DNA of 64,000 nucleotides, from assembly GCA_039803925.1 (NCBI GenBank), contig JBDRZL010000003.1, positions 1 through 64,000 of the forward strand, written 5' to 3'. The first letter of the stretch is position 1; each line of letters starts with the position of its first letter. Below the pieces are notes generated by a model that worked only from the letters and a program-made list of their open reading frames with translations, did no database searches and was not told the origin of the DNA. Shown here in pieces: positions 16,855-25,503 of the stretch. The translations under genes and the position numbers were made by a program. The stretch is from a candidate division WOR-3 bacterium. GTDB lineage: Bacteria > Hydrothermota > Hydrothermia > Hydrothermales > JAJRUZ01.

Positions 16855-17660
16855 TGTTACCCAAAATAAAACTGGGTAAAACTAAAGAGGAGATCCCAAT
16901 TTTTTCTCTTGGAACATGGGGAATAAGAAATGAAAGGGAAATGATAAAGGTTATTCAGTATTCAATTGATACAGGTTTAAACCATATAGATACAGCTGAA
17001 ATGTATACTGGAGCGGAAGAAATTGTCGGTAAAGCCATTAAAGGATACGATAGGAAAAAAATTTTTATAACAAGTAAAGTTTTACCCTCAAATGCTTATT
17101 TTAAGGGTGTAATTAAAAGTTGCGACAATTCCCTTTTAAAATTAAAAACTGATTATATAGATCTTTATTTACTTCATTATTATACAGGGGAATACCCTTT
17201 AAAGGAAACATTTGATGCCTTCAATTATTTGATTGAGAAAGGAAAAGTTAGGTATGTAGGTGTTTCCAATTTTGAAGTTAAAGAATACGAAAAATTCAAA
17301 ACTTTTTTAAAAGAATATAACATTCAAAATAATCAGATAGAATATAACCTTTCAAACTGGCAATATGTAGAAGAAAAAATTTTACCACTTTATGAGAATG
17401 AAGATATCACTTTATCAGGTTATTCACCTTTATGGCAAAATAATCCTCCTAAGGGAACTAAAGGTTTTAAAGTTCTTGAAGAAATTGGTAAAAAATACGG
17501 GAAATTACCCTTTCAGGTTGCTCTTAATTTTTTAACAAGACATAGAAAAATATTCATAATATTCAAAACAGAAAATATTGAGCATTTGAAAGAAAACATT
17601 GAATCTCTAAATTTCAATTTAGAAGAAGAGGATATTAAAAAAATAAAAGAAAATTTTTAA
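16854..17660 (+). CDS. Aldo/keto reductase
   Basis: The 268-residue protein is an NAD(P)H-dependent aldo/keto reductase of TIM-barrel type. The catalytic tetrad is visible: Asp in H-I-D-T-A-E, Tyr in E-M-Y-T-G, Lys in T-S-K-V-L and His in L-L-H-Y-Y. G-V-S-N-F and the closing cofactor loop I-I-F-K-T-E-N-I-E are also present, though the usual P-K or P-G before the cofactor loop is altered. It starts on the last base of the preceding cytochrome stop codon and thus ends the long operon. Its substrate is not evident, and a link to respiration is only positional. Confidence 0.85.
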   Translation: MLPKIKLGKTKEEIPIFSLGTWGIRNEREMIKVIQYSIDTGLNHIDTAEMYTGAEEIVGKAIKGYDRKKIFITSKVLPSNAYFKGVIKSCDNSLLKLKTDYIDLYLLHYYTGEYPLKETFDAFNYLIEKGKVRYVGVSNFEVKEYEKFKTFLKEYNIQNNQIEYNLSNWQYVEEKILPLYENEDITLSGYSPLWQNNPPKGTKGFKVLEEIGKKYGKLPFQVALNFLTRHRKIFIIFKTENIEHLKENIESLNFNLEEEDIKKIKENF

Positions 17661-17662
17661 AT

Positions 17663-18775
17663 TTACTCAAAAACTATAAGTGAATAACTTACAAGGGAAT
17701 CAGTTAATTCCTCATAATATTTTTTATAATCAATTAAAGTTCCCCTTTTTATATCAAGATTTTTTAATATTTCAAGAAAAAGAAAATTTGTATTTTTCCC
17801 ATCAATTTTTGTTATGTTCTCATTTTTTTCTAAAAAATCAAAAGCTTTCTCATTTTCAAGATTTAAAAGATAATCAATGTATTTTATATCAATCTCTTCA
17901 GGGTCAAAACTTTTTTCATCACCAAACTTTTTTCCTACATGGGATAGATCAATACTTGATATAAAGAAAAATTCTCCTTCAAATTCTTTTATAACCTCTA
18001 ACAATTTTTTGGCTATTTCCCTTAATTTTTCTTTATTACTTTCAGAAACAAGAAAAGCAAGAACTTTTTTATCCTCTTCAAGAAAACTTATGAAAATGAG
18101 GGGAAATTCAATTGAATGTTCTCTTTTAAATGAAAAATAATCTGATGTTATATCGTAATCAAATTTTTCTTTAATTTTTTCAAGAAAATTTATATCTGTC
18201 TCAATTATTTTTTCTTCTACCTTAAAATTTTTTGGGAATAAAGAAAAGGGAATTTCAAACCAGAAATGAGGGACACCAAATATTACTATTACTTTCTCTC
18301 TAACATTTTTTAAAAAAGCAAAAACTTTCTGATATGTTTCTTTTGCTACAAAAATATCAATATGAGGTATTATCATTCCCTTTATTTTTTTAGTTATTTC
18401 TAAATTTTTATCTTTTAAAAATTTAGTAAGTTCTTTTAATCTATTATTAATTTTAATTTCCTTAAATTCTAAACTTTTCATCTTCTCCTTCTCCTCATTA
18501 ATCTTCTTAAAAAACCTTTCATTATAAAGAAGATAATTTCTGTCAAGTTCATTTATAAAGCTAGCTATCTCAAAATTCGACAAAATTATACCTGTCATTT
18601 TTAAAAATTCTGATTTTATATCTGAAATAGTTCTTTTACCATCAATAAGTGTTAAAAGCAAAAAACTTTCCCTTGAAAAAAACATCTCCTTTGATATTGA
18701 AAAGGGATCAACTACAATAAAACCTCTTTTGTCAGGAATAACATCAAAGTATCTTAACTTTGGTCTTTCTTCCAT
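17663..18775 (-). CDS. Memo-family (AmmeMemoRadiSam protein B) protein with N-terminal extension
   Basis: Residues about 130-370 carry the Memo fold: G-M-I-I-P-H, an F-G-V-P-H segment, R-E-H-S-I-E-F and S-S-I-D-L-S-H, matching the conserved His, Glu and Asp positions of MEMO1-like proteins. Residues 1-90 form an added alpha/beta segment with L-I-D-G-K-R-T-I-S-D-I, similar in pattern to the small winged PqqD-like units often fused to such proteins; this part is a guess. Partners of the AmmeMemoRadiSam group (the AmmA-like and radical SAM proteins) are not in the window. The gene is convergent with the aldo/keto reductase, two bases apart, and lies just downstream of the phosphodiesterase gene. 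Confidence 0.7.
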   Translation of the reverse strand: MEERPKLRYFDVIPDKRGFIVVDPFSISKEMFFSRESFLLLTLIDGKRTISDIKSEFLKMTGIILSNFEIASFINELDRNYLLYNERFFKKINEEKEKMKSLEFKEIKINNRLKELTKFLKDKNLEITKKIKGMIIPHIDIFVAKETYQKVFAFLKNVREKVIVIFGVPHFWFEIPFSLFPKNFKVEEKIIETDINFLEKIKEKFDYDITSDYFSFKREHSIEFPLIFISFLEEDKKVLAFLVSESNKEKLREIAKKLLEVIKEFEGEFFFISSIDLSHVGKKFGDEKSFDPEEIDIKYIDYLLNLENEKAFDFLEKNENITKIDGKNTNFLFLEILKNLDIKRGTLIDYKKYYEELTDSLVSYSLIVFE

Positions 18776-18792
18776 TTTTTATTTTCTTATAT

Positions 18793-20166
18793 TTAAATTA
18801 AACTCTTACCCCTGAAAGGTATAATTTCTTCATCACTTACATCAAATATTTTTAAAATTGTATTGGCTACATCATAAATTTCCGCATCTTTCCTACCTTT
18901 AAGATTTCCATCAGGACTTTTTAAAATATAAACTCCTTCATAGGAATGATTTGCATCATCAGGTCCTGTATCATTTTCAAGAGTAAAAATTTTATTTATT
19001 CCTACTGAACCAACGCTCCTGTAATCAAGATTCCCGAATATAACAATTAAATCAGGAGGAAAACCTTTAACTTCGGGATATATTTCCTCAGGATAAAAAG
19101 CCTTTGTTCCTATATTTTTACCCTCTTCATTTTCTAAATTTTCAAAAATTTCCCTTAACTCTTTCCTTACTTTTTCATAATCCCTTTTATCTAAAATACC
19201 CTCTTTATCTCTACCTTTAACATTTAAAAAAACTCTTGAATAATAACCGCCTTCACCGTATGCAAAAGTTTTATTAAAATCAATCATCTCGGGTTCAAGA
19301 CGCCTTTGCTCTTTAAAATTTTCCTTTAATTTTAAATAACCCTCTTTAATCAAAAGTTCATTAACAGCAACACAACCCTCTATTTTTTTTGCACCATGGT
19401 CTGAAACAACCATTATCCATGTATCCTCAGGTAATATTTCAAGAATCTCTCCTATTTTTTTATCGAGGAAAGCATAATATTCCGGTATTACATCTTGGTA
19501 CTCATTATTTTCTTCATACATTTTGTGTTCCCTATCAAAGAACCTCCAGAATCCGTGATGAATTCTATCTGTCCCCATTTCAACAAAGAAAAAAAAGTCA
19601 AAATTTTCTTTTTTTAAAAAATATTTTACAATCTCAAATCTCTGTTCCGTTAATTTATAGATTTCTTTTTTTAACCAGTCTTTTTTCTCTGTTCTAAAAC
19701 CCTTTGCATCAAACATATATTCACCAAAATTTTTTTCAATTTCTCTTTTTATTTCTTCAGGATAGGCATATTTACTTTCAGGTCCTGGTGTTAAAAAGCA
19801 GGAAATCCTTATACCGTTAATTGGTTTAGGTGGATAGGAAGGCGGAATTCCAATAGATATAATCCTTTTTCCTTTTCTTGAAAGTATTTCCAAAACAGTA
19901 TCAGAGTTTAAATCATGAGATGTTAAAACCCTTAATTTATAATCTTCTTTCTTTCTATTCCTGAAACCATAAATTCCAAGGTCTCCTGGTGTTTTTCCAG
20001 AAAGCATGCATGCCCATGCAGGAACAGTTATAGGGGGAGTTATACTCTTTAATATACCATACTGGGAGTTTTCCATTAGATTTTGAATATTCGGTGTTTT
20101 CCCCTTCAACTTTTTATCAAAAAAATCAAAGGGAACTCCATCAAGACCAAAAACAAAAAGTTTCAT
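18793..20166 (-). CDS. Type I phosphodiesterase / alkaline-phosphatase-superfamily hydrolase
   Basis: The start at 20166 is chosen over an in-frame start 57 bases upstream because AGGAGG lies four bases before it and the protein then begins directly with the core strand K-L-F-V-F-G-L-D-G. The 457-residue product has the metal-binding and nucleophile pattern of the alkaline phosphatase superfamily: the Asp in G-L-D-G, the Thr in P-I-T-V-P-A-W, V-S-D-H-G-A and a late His in D-A-N-H-S-Y. No signal peptide is seen, so it probably acts in the cytoplasm on a nucleotide or phosphodiester substrate (inference). The Memo-family gene follows on the same strand after 17 bases. Confidence 0.8.
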   Translation of the reverse strand: MKLFVFGLDGVPFDFFDKKLKGKTPNIQNLMENSQYGILKSITPPITVPAWACMLSGKTPGDLGIYGFRNRKKEDYKLRVLTSHDLNSDTVLEILSRKGKRIISIGIPPSYPPKPINGIRISCFLTPGPESKYAYPEEIKREIEKNFGEYMFDAKGFRTEKKDWLKKEIYKLTEQRFEIVKYFLKKENFDFFFFVEMGTDRIHHGFWRFFDREHKMYEENNEYQDVIPEYYAFLDKKIGEILEILPEDTWIMVVSDHGAKKIEGCVAVNELLIKEGYLKLKENFKEQRRLEPEMIDFNKTFAYGEGGYYSRVFLNVKGRDKEGILDKRDYEKVRKELREIFENLENEEGKNIGTKAFYPEEIYPEVKGFPPDLIVIFGNLDYRSVGSVGINKIFTLENDTGPDDANHSYEGVYILKSPDGNLKGRKDAEIYDVANTILKIFDVSDEEIIPFRGKSLI

Positions 20167-20193
20167 TTTTCCTCCTATTTCAATGTATGTAAT

Positions 20194-20223
20194 AATATAC
20201 TTTTTAAAAATATTTAAAATCAA
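20194..20223 (-). promoter_or_regulatory. Predicted promoter of the phosphodiesterase gene
   Basis: Reading on the minus strand, TTGATT (20223-20218) and TATATT (20199-20194) are 18 bp apart, about 28 bases before the ATG at 20166, which has its own AGGAGG site. The match is fair and AT-rich background makes chance hits possible. Confidence 0.4.
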
Positions 20224-20486
20224 TAATTAGATCTTTCAACATAGAAATTTTTTCATAAAATTTTTGTATTCAACCTCTTAAAGATTATTAATTTTAAAAC
20301 CTTTTTTAATTTTTTATGATTTTTATATCTCTTCCAGATTAAGGGAAAACAAAAATAATTGTTTTAAAAATACCATATAAAATAGAGTATTTGTAGGGTC
20401 TTATTATATATATAAAAATTTAGAAAGCCTTTTCGGTTTTTTTTAACGAATCTGAGATTTTGTTATGATTAAAAAATTTTTAGTTT
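20224..20486. other. AT-rich intergenic region without recognised gene
   Basis: This gap between divergent genes shows no convincing ORF or RNA gene. At about 20434-20450 there is a weak hairpin (A-A-A-G-C-C paired with G-G-T-T-T-T through one G-U pair) followed by a run of T on the plus strand, which could be a small terminator, but nothing upstream on that strand needs one. A 7-bp inverted pair, TAGGGTC near 20393 and GACCCTA near 20489, is about 90 bp apart and may be chance. Confidence 0.4.
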
Positions 20487-20516
20487 TTGACCCTAAATAA
20501 ATCTTTATTTTAAAAT
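20487..20516 (+). promoter_or_regulatory. Predicted promoter placed for a leaderless mRNA
   Basis: TTGACC (20487-20492) and TAAAAT (20511-20516) are 18 bp apart. The ATG of the coiled-coil gene lies only seven bases after the -10 element, so transcription would begin at or next to the start codon. No ribosome-binding site precedes that ATG, which supports the leaderless reading. Confidence 0.5.
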
Positions 20517-20523
20517 TGAAAAT

Positions 20524-21012
20524 ATGACAACAGAAACAGTGAATATTCTTGCACTTATTTTAGGAGTCCTTGCTTTAATTCAACCCCTTATTCTATCTTA
20601 TTTTACAAACAAACTTATACAAAAAGAAGATGAAAGAGCGAAGAAGATGATTGAAGAAAGTAAAAAAGATACAGAAAGGATAATTGAAACAACACAAAGG
20701 ATGATTGAAGAAAGTAAAAAAGATACAGAAAGAATGATTGAAATAGCACAAAAAATGATTGAAGAAAGTAGAAAAAGTACTGAAAAGATGATTGAAACAA
20801 CACAAAAAATGATTGAAGAAGGTAGAAAAAGTACTGAAAGGATGATTGAAGAAAGTAAAAAAGATACAGAAAAAATACTTGAAAGAACACAAAAGATGAT
20901 TGACGAAGGAAATAAGAGACTTGAAAAATTTATAATGGAAACACAAAGAATGATTGACGAAGGAAATAAAAGACTTGAAATACTCCTATCAGAAGTTATT
21001 AAAAGAGTCTAA
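20524..21012 (+). CDS. Membrane-anchored coiled-coil repeat protein
   Basis: The 162-residue protein has one N-terminal membrane helix (about residues 7-27) and then a long charged helix built of repeats from residue 42 to 160. Six of seven units are 18 residues long and begin M-I-E-E or M-I-D-E (for example M-I-E-E-S-K-K-D-T-E-R); the fourth is shortened to 11 residues. Eighteen residues equal five turns of an alpha helix, so the Ile/Met face stays in register, as expected for a helical bundle or coiled coil. I do not recognise a family function. Its DNA repeats are nearly identical in places, indicating recent unit duplication. The gene converges on a small minus-strand gene that also encodes a coiled coil. 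Confidence 0.7.
   Translation: MTTETVNILALILGVLALIQPLILSYFTNKLIQKEDERAKKMIEESKKDTERIIETTQRMIEESKKDTERMIEIAQKMIEESRKSTEKMIETTQKMIEEGRKSTERMIEESKKDTEKILERTQKMIDEGNKRLEKFIMETQRMIDEGNKRLEILLSEVIKRV
20647..21003 (+). repeat. In-frame 54-bp tandem repeats
   Basis: Seven in-frame units encode the repeats of the coiled-coil protein. Units 1, 2, 3, 5, 6 and 7 are 54 bp; unit 4 is 33 bp (11 codons), a loss of 21 bp that keeps the frame and the heptad-like phase. Units 1-5 share long stretches of near identity around ATGATTGAAGAA, while units 6 and 7 form a diverged pair that begins ATGATTGACGAAGG. Confidence 0.8.
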
Positions 21013-21042
21013 CTAATTAAACTATCTCAAATGCTTTATAAT

Positions 21043-21189
21043 TTAAAATATTTCCCTGTGCCTTTCTTCAGCATTCTTTTCCATAACCTTTAAAGTTTCA
21101 TCCATTTTATAAAGCATCTCACTTATTTTTTCTAACATTTCTGTTTGTCTGTTTAAAATCTCAGTATGTTTATTTAAAATTTCTTTCAT
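21043..21189 (-). CDS. Small coiled-coil protein (48 residues)
   Basis: An ATG at 21189 on the minus strand opens a 48-codon frame that ends at 21043. The product (starting M-K-E-I-L-N-K-H-T-E) is fully helical with Ile/Leu/Met repeating every three to four residues, consistent with a short coiled coil. A GGAG lies about 14 bases upstream, so the ribosome-binding site is poor. Codon use resembles its neighbours and the frame fills the gap between the repeat protein and nuoD. Function unknown; it may pair with the convergently encoded coiled-coil protein, which is only a guess. Confidence 0.5.
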   Translation of the reverse strand: MKEILNKHTEILNRQTEMLEKISEMLYKMDETLKVMEKNAEERHREIF

Positions 21190-21264
21190 CTATTTACCAT
21201 TACTCCATGCAAGAAATAATGATAAAATGAATTAATTGTAATAACTTTCAAAAAATATCTTCCC

Positions 21265-22431
21265 TTATCTATCTACCTCACCAAATACAGGATCTAAAGA
21301 ACCAACAATTGCAACAAGATCAGAAATTAAATGCCCTGGCAATATCTTTTCTAAAATCTGTAAATTTGCAAAGGAAGGGGATCTTATATGAACCCTGTAA
21401 GGCTTATTTGACCCGTCGGATACAATATAAACTCCAAACTCACCCTTTGCACTTTCAACAGAAGCATAAACCTCCCCTTCAGGAACAGGAAAACCTTCTG
21501 TAACAAGTAAAAAGTGATGAATCATTTCCTCAATTGAATCATAAATCTTTGTTTTTGGGGGTGGAACAAATTTATAGTCATTTATTAAAACATCGCCCTC
21601 CGGAATCATTTCAATAGCCTGTTCTATTATTTTAATTGACCACTTCATTTCTTCAATCCTTACCCTATATCTTGAATAAACATCACCATCATAAAAAATA
21701 GGGATTCCAAAATCAATTTTATTATAGACAGAATAAGGAAAATTTTTCCTAACATCATATTTTATACCCGAACCCCTTAATACAGGACCTGTAACATTAT
21801 ATTCAACTGCCATTTCAGGTGGAATTACTCCTATACCTTTTGTCCTCCTTTCAAAAATTAAACTTTTCTGTATAATTTCATCCATTTCAATAATTTTATT
21901 TAATGCCTCAGGAAGGAAATTTTTAACTTTATTAAGCCATCCATGGGGTGTATCAGCAGCAACACCACCTATTCTAAAAAAGGAAGGGTTCATTCTCTGT
22001 CCTGATATTTCTTCAAAAAAATCCAGTATCTTTTCCCTTAATTCAAAGGCATACATAAAAATTGTCATTAAACCTAAATCAAGTAAATGGGTTCCAAGCC
22101 ATATAAGATGTGCAGCAATTCTTTGAAGTTCTCCAAGAATTACCCTTATATACTCAGCTCTTTCAGGAACTTCTATTTTTAAAAGCTTTTCAACTGCAAG
22201 AACATAAGCCCAGTTCTGTAATATAGGCGCAGTATAATCCATTCTATCTGTCCATACCATTGCTTTTTGATAGGGCAAATTTTCCATAATTTTTTCCGAA
22301 CCCCTATGGAGAAAACCTATTATTGTCTCTGCTTTTTTAACCCTCTCACCATCAAGATAAATTTTAAGCCTCATAACTCCGTGGGTTGCAGGATGCTGTG
22401 GACCAATATTAAGCTCAATTAACTCTTCCAT
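21265..22431 (-). CDS. nuoD: NADH-quinone oxidoreductase subunit D
   Basis: The 388-residue protein matches the 49-kDa/NuoD subunit: G-P-Q-H-P-A-T-H-G near the start, G-F-L-H-R-G, and the closing D-P-V-F-G-E-V-D-R. The nickel-binding CxxC pairs of the related hydrogenase large subunits are absent, so this is complex I rather than a group 4 hydrogenase. It helps form the quinone site at the junction with the membrane arm. It ends the nuoB-nuoC-nuoD run and shares a base with nuoC. The other complex I genes are not in the window. Confidence 0.95.
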   Translation of the reverse strand: MEELIELNIGPQHPATHGVMRLKIYLDGERVKKAETIIGFLHRGSEKIMENLPYQKAMVWTDRMDYTAPILQNWAYVLAVEKLLKIEVPERAEYIRVILGELQRIAAHLIWLGTHLLDLGLMTIFMYAFELREKILDFFEEISGQRMNPSFFRIGGVAADTPHGWLNKVKNFLPEALNKIIEMDEIIQKSLIFERRTKGIGVIPPEMAVEYNVTGPVLRGSGIKYDVRKNFPYSVYNKIDFGIPIFYDGDVYSRYRVRIEEMKWSIKIIEQAIEMIPEGDVLINDYKFVPPPKTKIYDSIEEMIHHFLLVTEGFPVPEGEVYASVESAKGEFGVYIVSDGSNKPYRVHIRSPSFANLQILEKILPGHLISDLVAIVGSLDPVFGEVDR

Positions 22432-22913
22432 TAGTAAATATCTTCAAGAGTTGGAATAGGACCTTCTTCTTCAAGTTTATAATCTTTTCTTAAAGGAAAA
22501 CCAGGGAAACTCTCCCATAATAAAATTCTTTTTAAATTAGGATGATTTAAAAACTTAATTCCGAAAAGATCGTAAACTTCTCTTTCAAACCAGTTAGCAC
22601 CAGGATAAATTGAACACACTGATTCAATTTCAGGTCTCTCCCTTTCAAGTTCCACTTTTACTCTTATCCTTTCATTTCTTATAAAAGACAAAAGGTGATA
22701 AATAACTTCAAAAATATTTTTTTCTTTATAATCACAGGCTGTTATATCTATTAAATAATCAAATAAAAGCTCCTCAGAATATCTCAATATTTTAAATACT
22801 TTTAATAAATTCTCCTTATTTATTTTTAAAGTTAAAATATCTTTTATTTCTAAACTAAATGGAATTTTTTCTTTACTTAGTTTATGCTCTATTAAATTTA
22901 TAAGACTTTTCAA
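22431..22913 (-). CDS. nuoC: NADH-quinone oxidoreductase subunit C
   Basis: The 160-residue protein carries the 30-kDa subunit signature: [16 protein letters not shown], followed by H-P-N-L-K-R-I-L and the F-P-L-R-K-D-Y segment. It is a separate subunit, not fused to NuoD. It overlaps nuoB by four bases and nuoD by one, so the three are translated together. It lies in the peripheral arm next to NuoB and NuoD. Confidence 0.92.
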   Translation of the reverse strand: MKSLINLIEHKLSKEKIPFSLEIKDILTLKINKENLLKVFKILRYSEELLFDYLIDITACDYKEKNIFEVIYHLLSFIRNERIRVKVELERERPEIESVCSIYPGANWFEREVYDLFGIKFLNHPNLKRILLWESFPGFPLRKDYKLEEEGPIPTLEDIY

Positions 22914-23365
22914 ATTTTCTTTTCTATTTTTTCCTGTAACTTCTGAATGGCATATAAAAGGGCTTCAGGTCTCGGAGGACATCCTGGAACATAAACATCA
23001 ACTTTTATTATCTTATCTATACCTTTTAAAACTGAATAACTCCTGTAATAGGGACCACCAGTTGAAGCACATATTCCCATTGATATAACCCATTTTGGTT
23101 CAGGCATTTCTTCATAAAGTCTTTTAATAACAGGTGCCATTTTTAAAGTTACTGTTCCTGCAATTATAAGTAAATCTGCCTGTCTCGGTGAGGGTCTAAA
23201 AACTTCTGCTCCAAATCTTGAAAGGTCAAATAATGGATCAGTTGTTGCCATCATTTCAATTGCACAACAGGCAAGACCAAAGGTTAAAGGCCATAAACTG
23301 TACTTTCTACCCCAGTTAATCACATCTTCTACTCTGGTTAAAATAAAAGGAGGTAAATCTTTCAT
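22910..23365 (-). CDS. nuoB: NADH-quinone oxidoreductase subunit B
   Basis: The 151-residue protein has the four N2 cluster cysteines: the tandem pair in L-A-C-C-A-I-E, one in M-G-I-C-A-S and one in P-G-C-P-P-R-P. N2 is the 4Fe-4S centre that reduces quinone. An AAAGGAGG site precedes the next frames, and the gene is first in this short run; no nuoA lies upstream, where instead a divergent MCE gene begins 35 bases away. This partial operon means the rest of complex I is encoded elsewhere. Confidence 0.94.
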   Translation of the reverse strand: MKDLPPFILTRVEDVINWGRKYSLWPLTFGLACCAIEMMATTDPLFDLSRFGAEVFRPSPRQADLLIIAGTVTLKMAPVIKRLYEEMPEPKWVISMGICASTGGPYYRSYSVLKGIDKIIKVDVYVPGCPPRPEALLYAIQKLQEKIEKKI

Positions 23366-23383
23366 TTTTAATTTTAAAAACCT

Positions 23384-23389
23384 TATAAT
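23384..23389 (+). promoter_or_regulatory. Candidate -10 element close to the MCE start codon
   Basis: A perfect TATAAT ends 11 bases before the ATG at 23401, implying a 5' leader of only about five bases. No clear -35 hexamer sits 17 bp upstream (TTCATT is the nearest). It lies in a 35-bp gap between divergent genes. Confidence 0.35.
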
Positions 23390-23400
23390 CTAAAATTCAA

Positions 23401-24180
23401 ATGGAAAAAAAGAAATTACTCGCTGGTCTTTTTGTATTTATCTCCATTCTCGTTCTTTTTTTTCTTTATATATTTTTTACTGAATTCAAGATAGCAAAAA
23501 ATAGATTCTATTATGAAGCAGTTGTTCCTGATGCCTCATGGCTTGAAAGAGGTGATATAGTAACAGTTATGGGAATAAATATGGGAAGAGTTGAAAAACT
23601 CTGGATTGAGGGAGATAAAGTCATTATAAGATTTTTTATTGATGGTCTAAAATTAAGAAAAGGCGCAAAAATTATTGTTGAAAATCAAGGGTTCCTTGGA
23701 AGAAAAAGACTTATTATTAAACAGGGAAATGGAGAAGAATACCCACCTTTATCCCGAATTGAAGGACAAACTGGATGGGATATAGGTAATCTGATATCAG
23801 AAGGTGAAAAACTTATAGATTCTTTAAATTTAATTTTGAAAGGAGTAAAAGAGCTTGTTTTAACTTATGATAAAACAGGCAATGAAGTATTAAAAGAAAT
23901 TAAAAATGTTTCTAAGGACTTATCAAGATTTTTAAATACATGGGAAAAAACAGGAGAAAGTGTATCTGAATTTACAGAAAATTTAAAGGGTTTATCTTCC
24001 CTTATTGAAAGGTCTGATACCCTTTTAAAAAAGATTGAAAAAAGTGAAGGAACACTTAAAAAATTAATTTTAGAAGATACAACTTATAGAAAAGTTGACT
24101 CCCTTTTAACTGAAATTAAAAATTTATTAAAGGATATAAAGAGTGATCCGAGGAAATATTTTAAGTTTTCAATATTTTAA
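23401..24180 (+). CDS. MCE/MlaD-domain membrane protein
   Basis: The 259-residue protein has an N-terminal membrane helix (about residues 6-26), then an MCE domain (about 35-120) with R-G-D-I-V-T-V-M-G-I and F-L-G-R-K-R, and a long helical C-terminus with repeated D-S-L and K-I-E-K segments. Such proteins form rings that carry lipids between membranes with an MlaEF-type ABC transporter, which supports a two-membrane envelope. No mlaE or mlaF partner lies next to it. radA starts immediately after its stop, so the two are co-transcribed. Confidence 0.82.
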   Translation: MEKKKLLAGLFVFISILVLFFLYIFFTEFKIAKNRFYYEAVVPDASWLERGDIVTVMGINMGRVEKLWIEGDKVIIRFFIDGLKLRKGAKIIVENQGFLGRKRLIIKQGNGEEYPPLSRIEGQTGWDIGNLISEGEKLIDSLNLILKGVKELVLTYDKTGNEVLKEIKNVSKDLSRFLNTWEKTGESVSEFTENLKGLSSLIERSDTLLKKIEKSEGTLKKLILEDTTYRKVDSLLTEIKNLLKDIKSDPRKYFKFSIF

Positions 24181-25503
24181 ATGAAAAAGGAAAAAGTAAT
24201 CTACATATGTGAAAATTGTTCCTATGAATCTTATAAATGGCTTGGAAGATGTCCTGTATGCGGTTCATGGGACTCTTTCAGGGAATTAAAAAATAAAAAT
24301 TTAAAGGAAAAAGAAAAAGGTGAAGTTTTTAAATTCACTGATATTAAACTCAAAACTAAAAAATTTATCGAAACAGGAATAAATGAGGTGGATCGGGTTT
24401 TAGGGGGAGGTCTTGTTGAAGGTGGTTTATATCTACTTGGTGGTGACCCTGGTATAGGTAAAACAACCCTTTTACTTATTATTGCTGAAAAAATTTCAAA
24501 TAAGGGAAAAAAGGTTCTCTTTGTTTCTGCTGAGGAATCAGGGGAACAACTTAAAATGAAGGCAGAGAGGCTTAAAATTGAAGGTGAAAATATATGGATA
24601 TCACAAAGTTCTGACACTGAATCAATAGAAGAAGAAATTAGAGAAATAAAACCGGAATTTTTAATTATTGATTCAATTCAAACGGTTTTTAACCCCCTTA
24701 ATCCCTCTTCTCCTGGAAGTGTTTCTCAAGTTAGAGATGTAGGTTCCTTTTTTTTGAAAATTTCAAAGAGGGAAAATATTACAACCTTTTTAATAGGTCA
24801 TGTAACAAAAACAGGAGAAATTGCAGGACCCAAAACCCTTGAACATATGGTGGATTGTGTTTTATACCTTGAGGGCGAAAAAAGGGAAAACTTAAGAATT
24901 TTAAGACCTTTTAAAAATAGGTTTGGCTCAACTGATGAGATAGGAATTTTTGAAATGCTGGAAGAGGGACTTTTGGAAGTAAAGGATACCTTAGGGTTAT
25001 TTGTTTCTGAATTAAAAGCACCTGGAGTTATAATTTTCCCAATGGTGGAGGGTAAAAGGGTAATAATGGTTCAGATAGAATCCCTTGTTTCAAAAACTTT
25101 TTTCCCTGTTCCTAAAAGAGAATCTCAAGGGTTTGACATAAGAAGGCTTTCAATGATTTTAACCTGCTTAGAAAAATATCTGAATTTACCCTTTTATCAA
25201 TACGATGTTTATGTTAATGTAACAGGGGGGATAAGGATAAATGAAACTGCTGGTGATTTACCTCTTGCCCTTTCCATTATCTCCTCCTATAAAAATATTG
25301 AACTTCCAGAAAATTTCATAAGTTTTGGTGAAATTGGACTTGCAGGTGAAATAAGAAATGTAAGGGATTATAAAAAAAGAATTCAAGAAGCAAAAAGAAA
25401 AGGGTTTAATAGGGGAATTATTCCCTATATTGAAAATTCTGATAAAGATTTTTTAAGCATAAAAAACTTAAAAGATGTTTTAAGAATAAATGTTTTTTCT
25501 TGA
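24181..25503 (+). CDS. radA: DNA repair protein RadA (Sms)
   Basis: The 440-residue protein contains, in order, a zinc finger (C10, C13, C24, C27), a RecA-like ATPase with Walker A G-D-P-G-I-G-K-T-T, the RadA-specific K-N-R-F-G motif, and a C-terminal Lon-protease-like domain. RadA processes branched recombination intermediates as a helicase. It directly follows the MCE gene and overlaps the YacL-like gene by 14 bases. The radA-yacL neighbourhood is also known from Gram-positive genomes, where disA often lies between them; disA is absent here. Confidence 0.95.
   Translation: MKKEKVIYICENCSYESYKWLGRCPVCGSWDSFRELKNKNLKEKEKGEVFKFTDIKLKTKKFIETGINEVDRVLGGGLVEGGLYLLGGDPGIGKTTLLLIIAEKISNKGKKVLFVSAEESGEQLKMKAERLKIEGENIWISQSSDTESIEEEIREIKPEFLIIDSIQTVFNPLNPSSPGSVSQVRDVGSFFLKISKRENITTFLIGHVTKTGEIAGPKTLEHMVDCVLYLEGEKRENLRILRPFKNRFGSTDEIGIFEMLEEGLLEVKDTLGLFVSELKAPGVIIFPMVEGKRVIMVQIESLVSKTFFPVPKRESQGFDIRRLSMILTCLEKYLNLPFYQYDVYVNVTGGIRINETAGDLPLALSIISSYKNIELPENFISFGEIGLAGEIRNVRDYKKRIQEAKRKGFNRGIIPYIENSDKDFLSIKNLKDVLRINVFS

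Noticed and set aside
20434-20455. Hairpin plus T-run as a terminator
   Set aside because: The stem is short with a G-U pair and no plus-strand gene ends nearby, so it is noted only within the intergenic entry.
20593-20946. Long minus-strand frames opposite the coiled-coil repeat gene
   Set aside because: They are Phe/Cys-rich shadows of the repeat DNA and have no ribosome-binding site or family pattern.
21265-23365. Group 4 membrane-bound hydrogenase instead of complex I
   Set aside because: The NuoD protein lacks both CxxC nickel-binding pairs and has standard complex I motifs.
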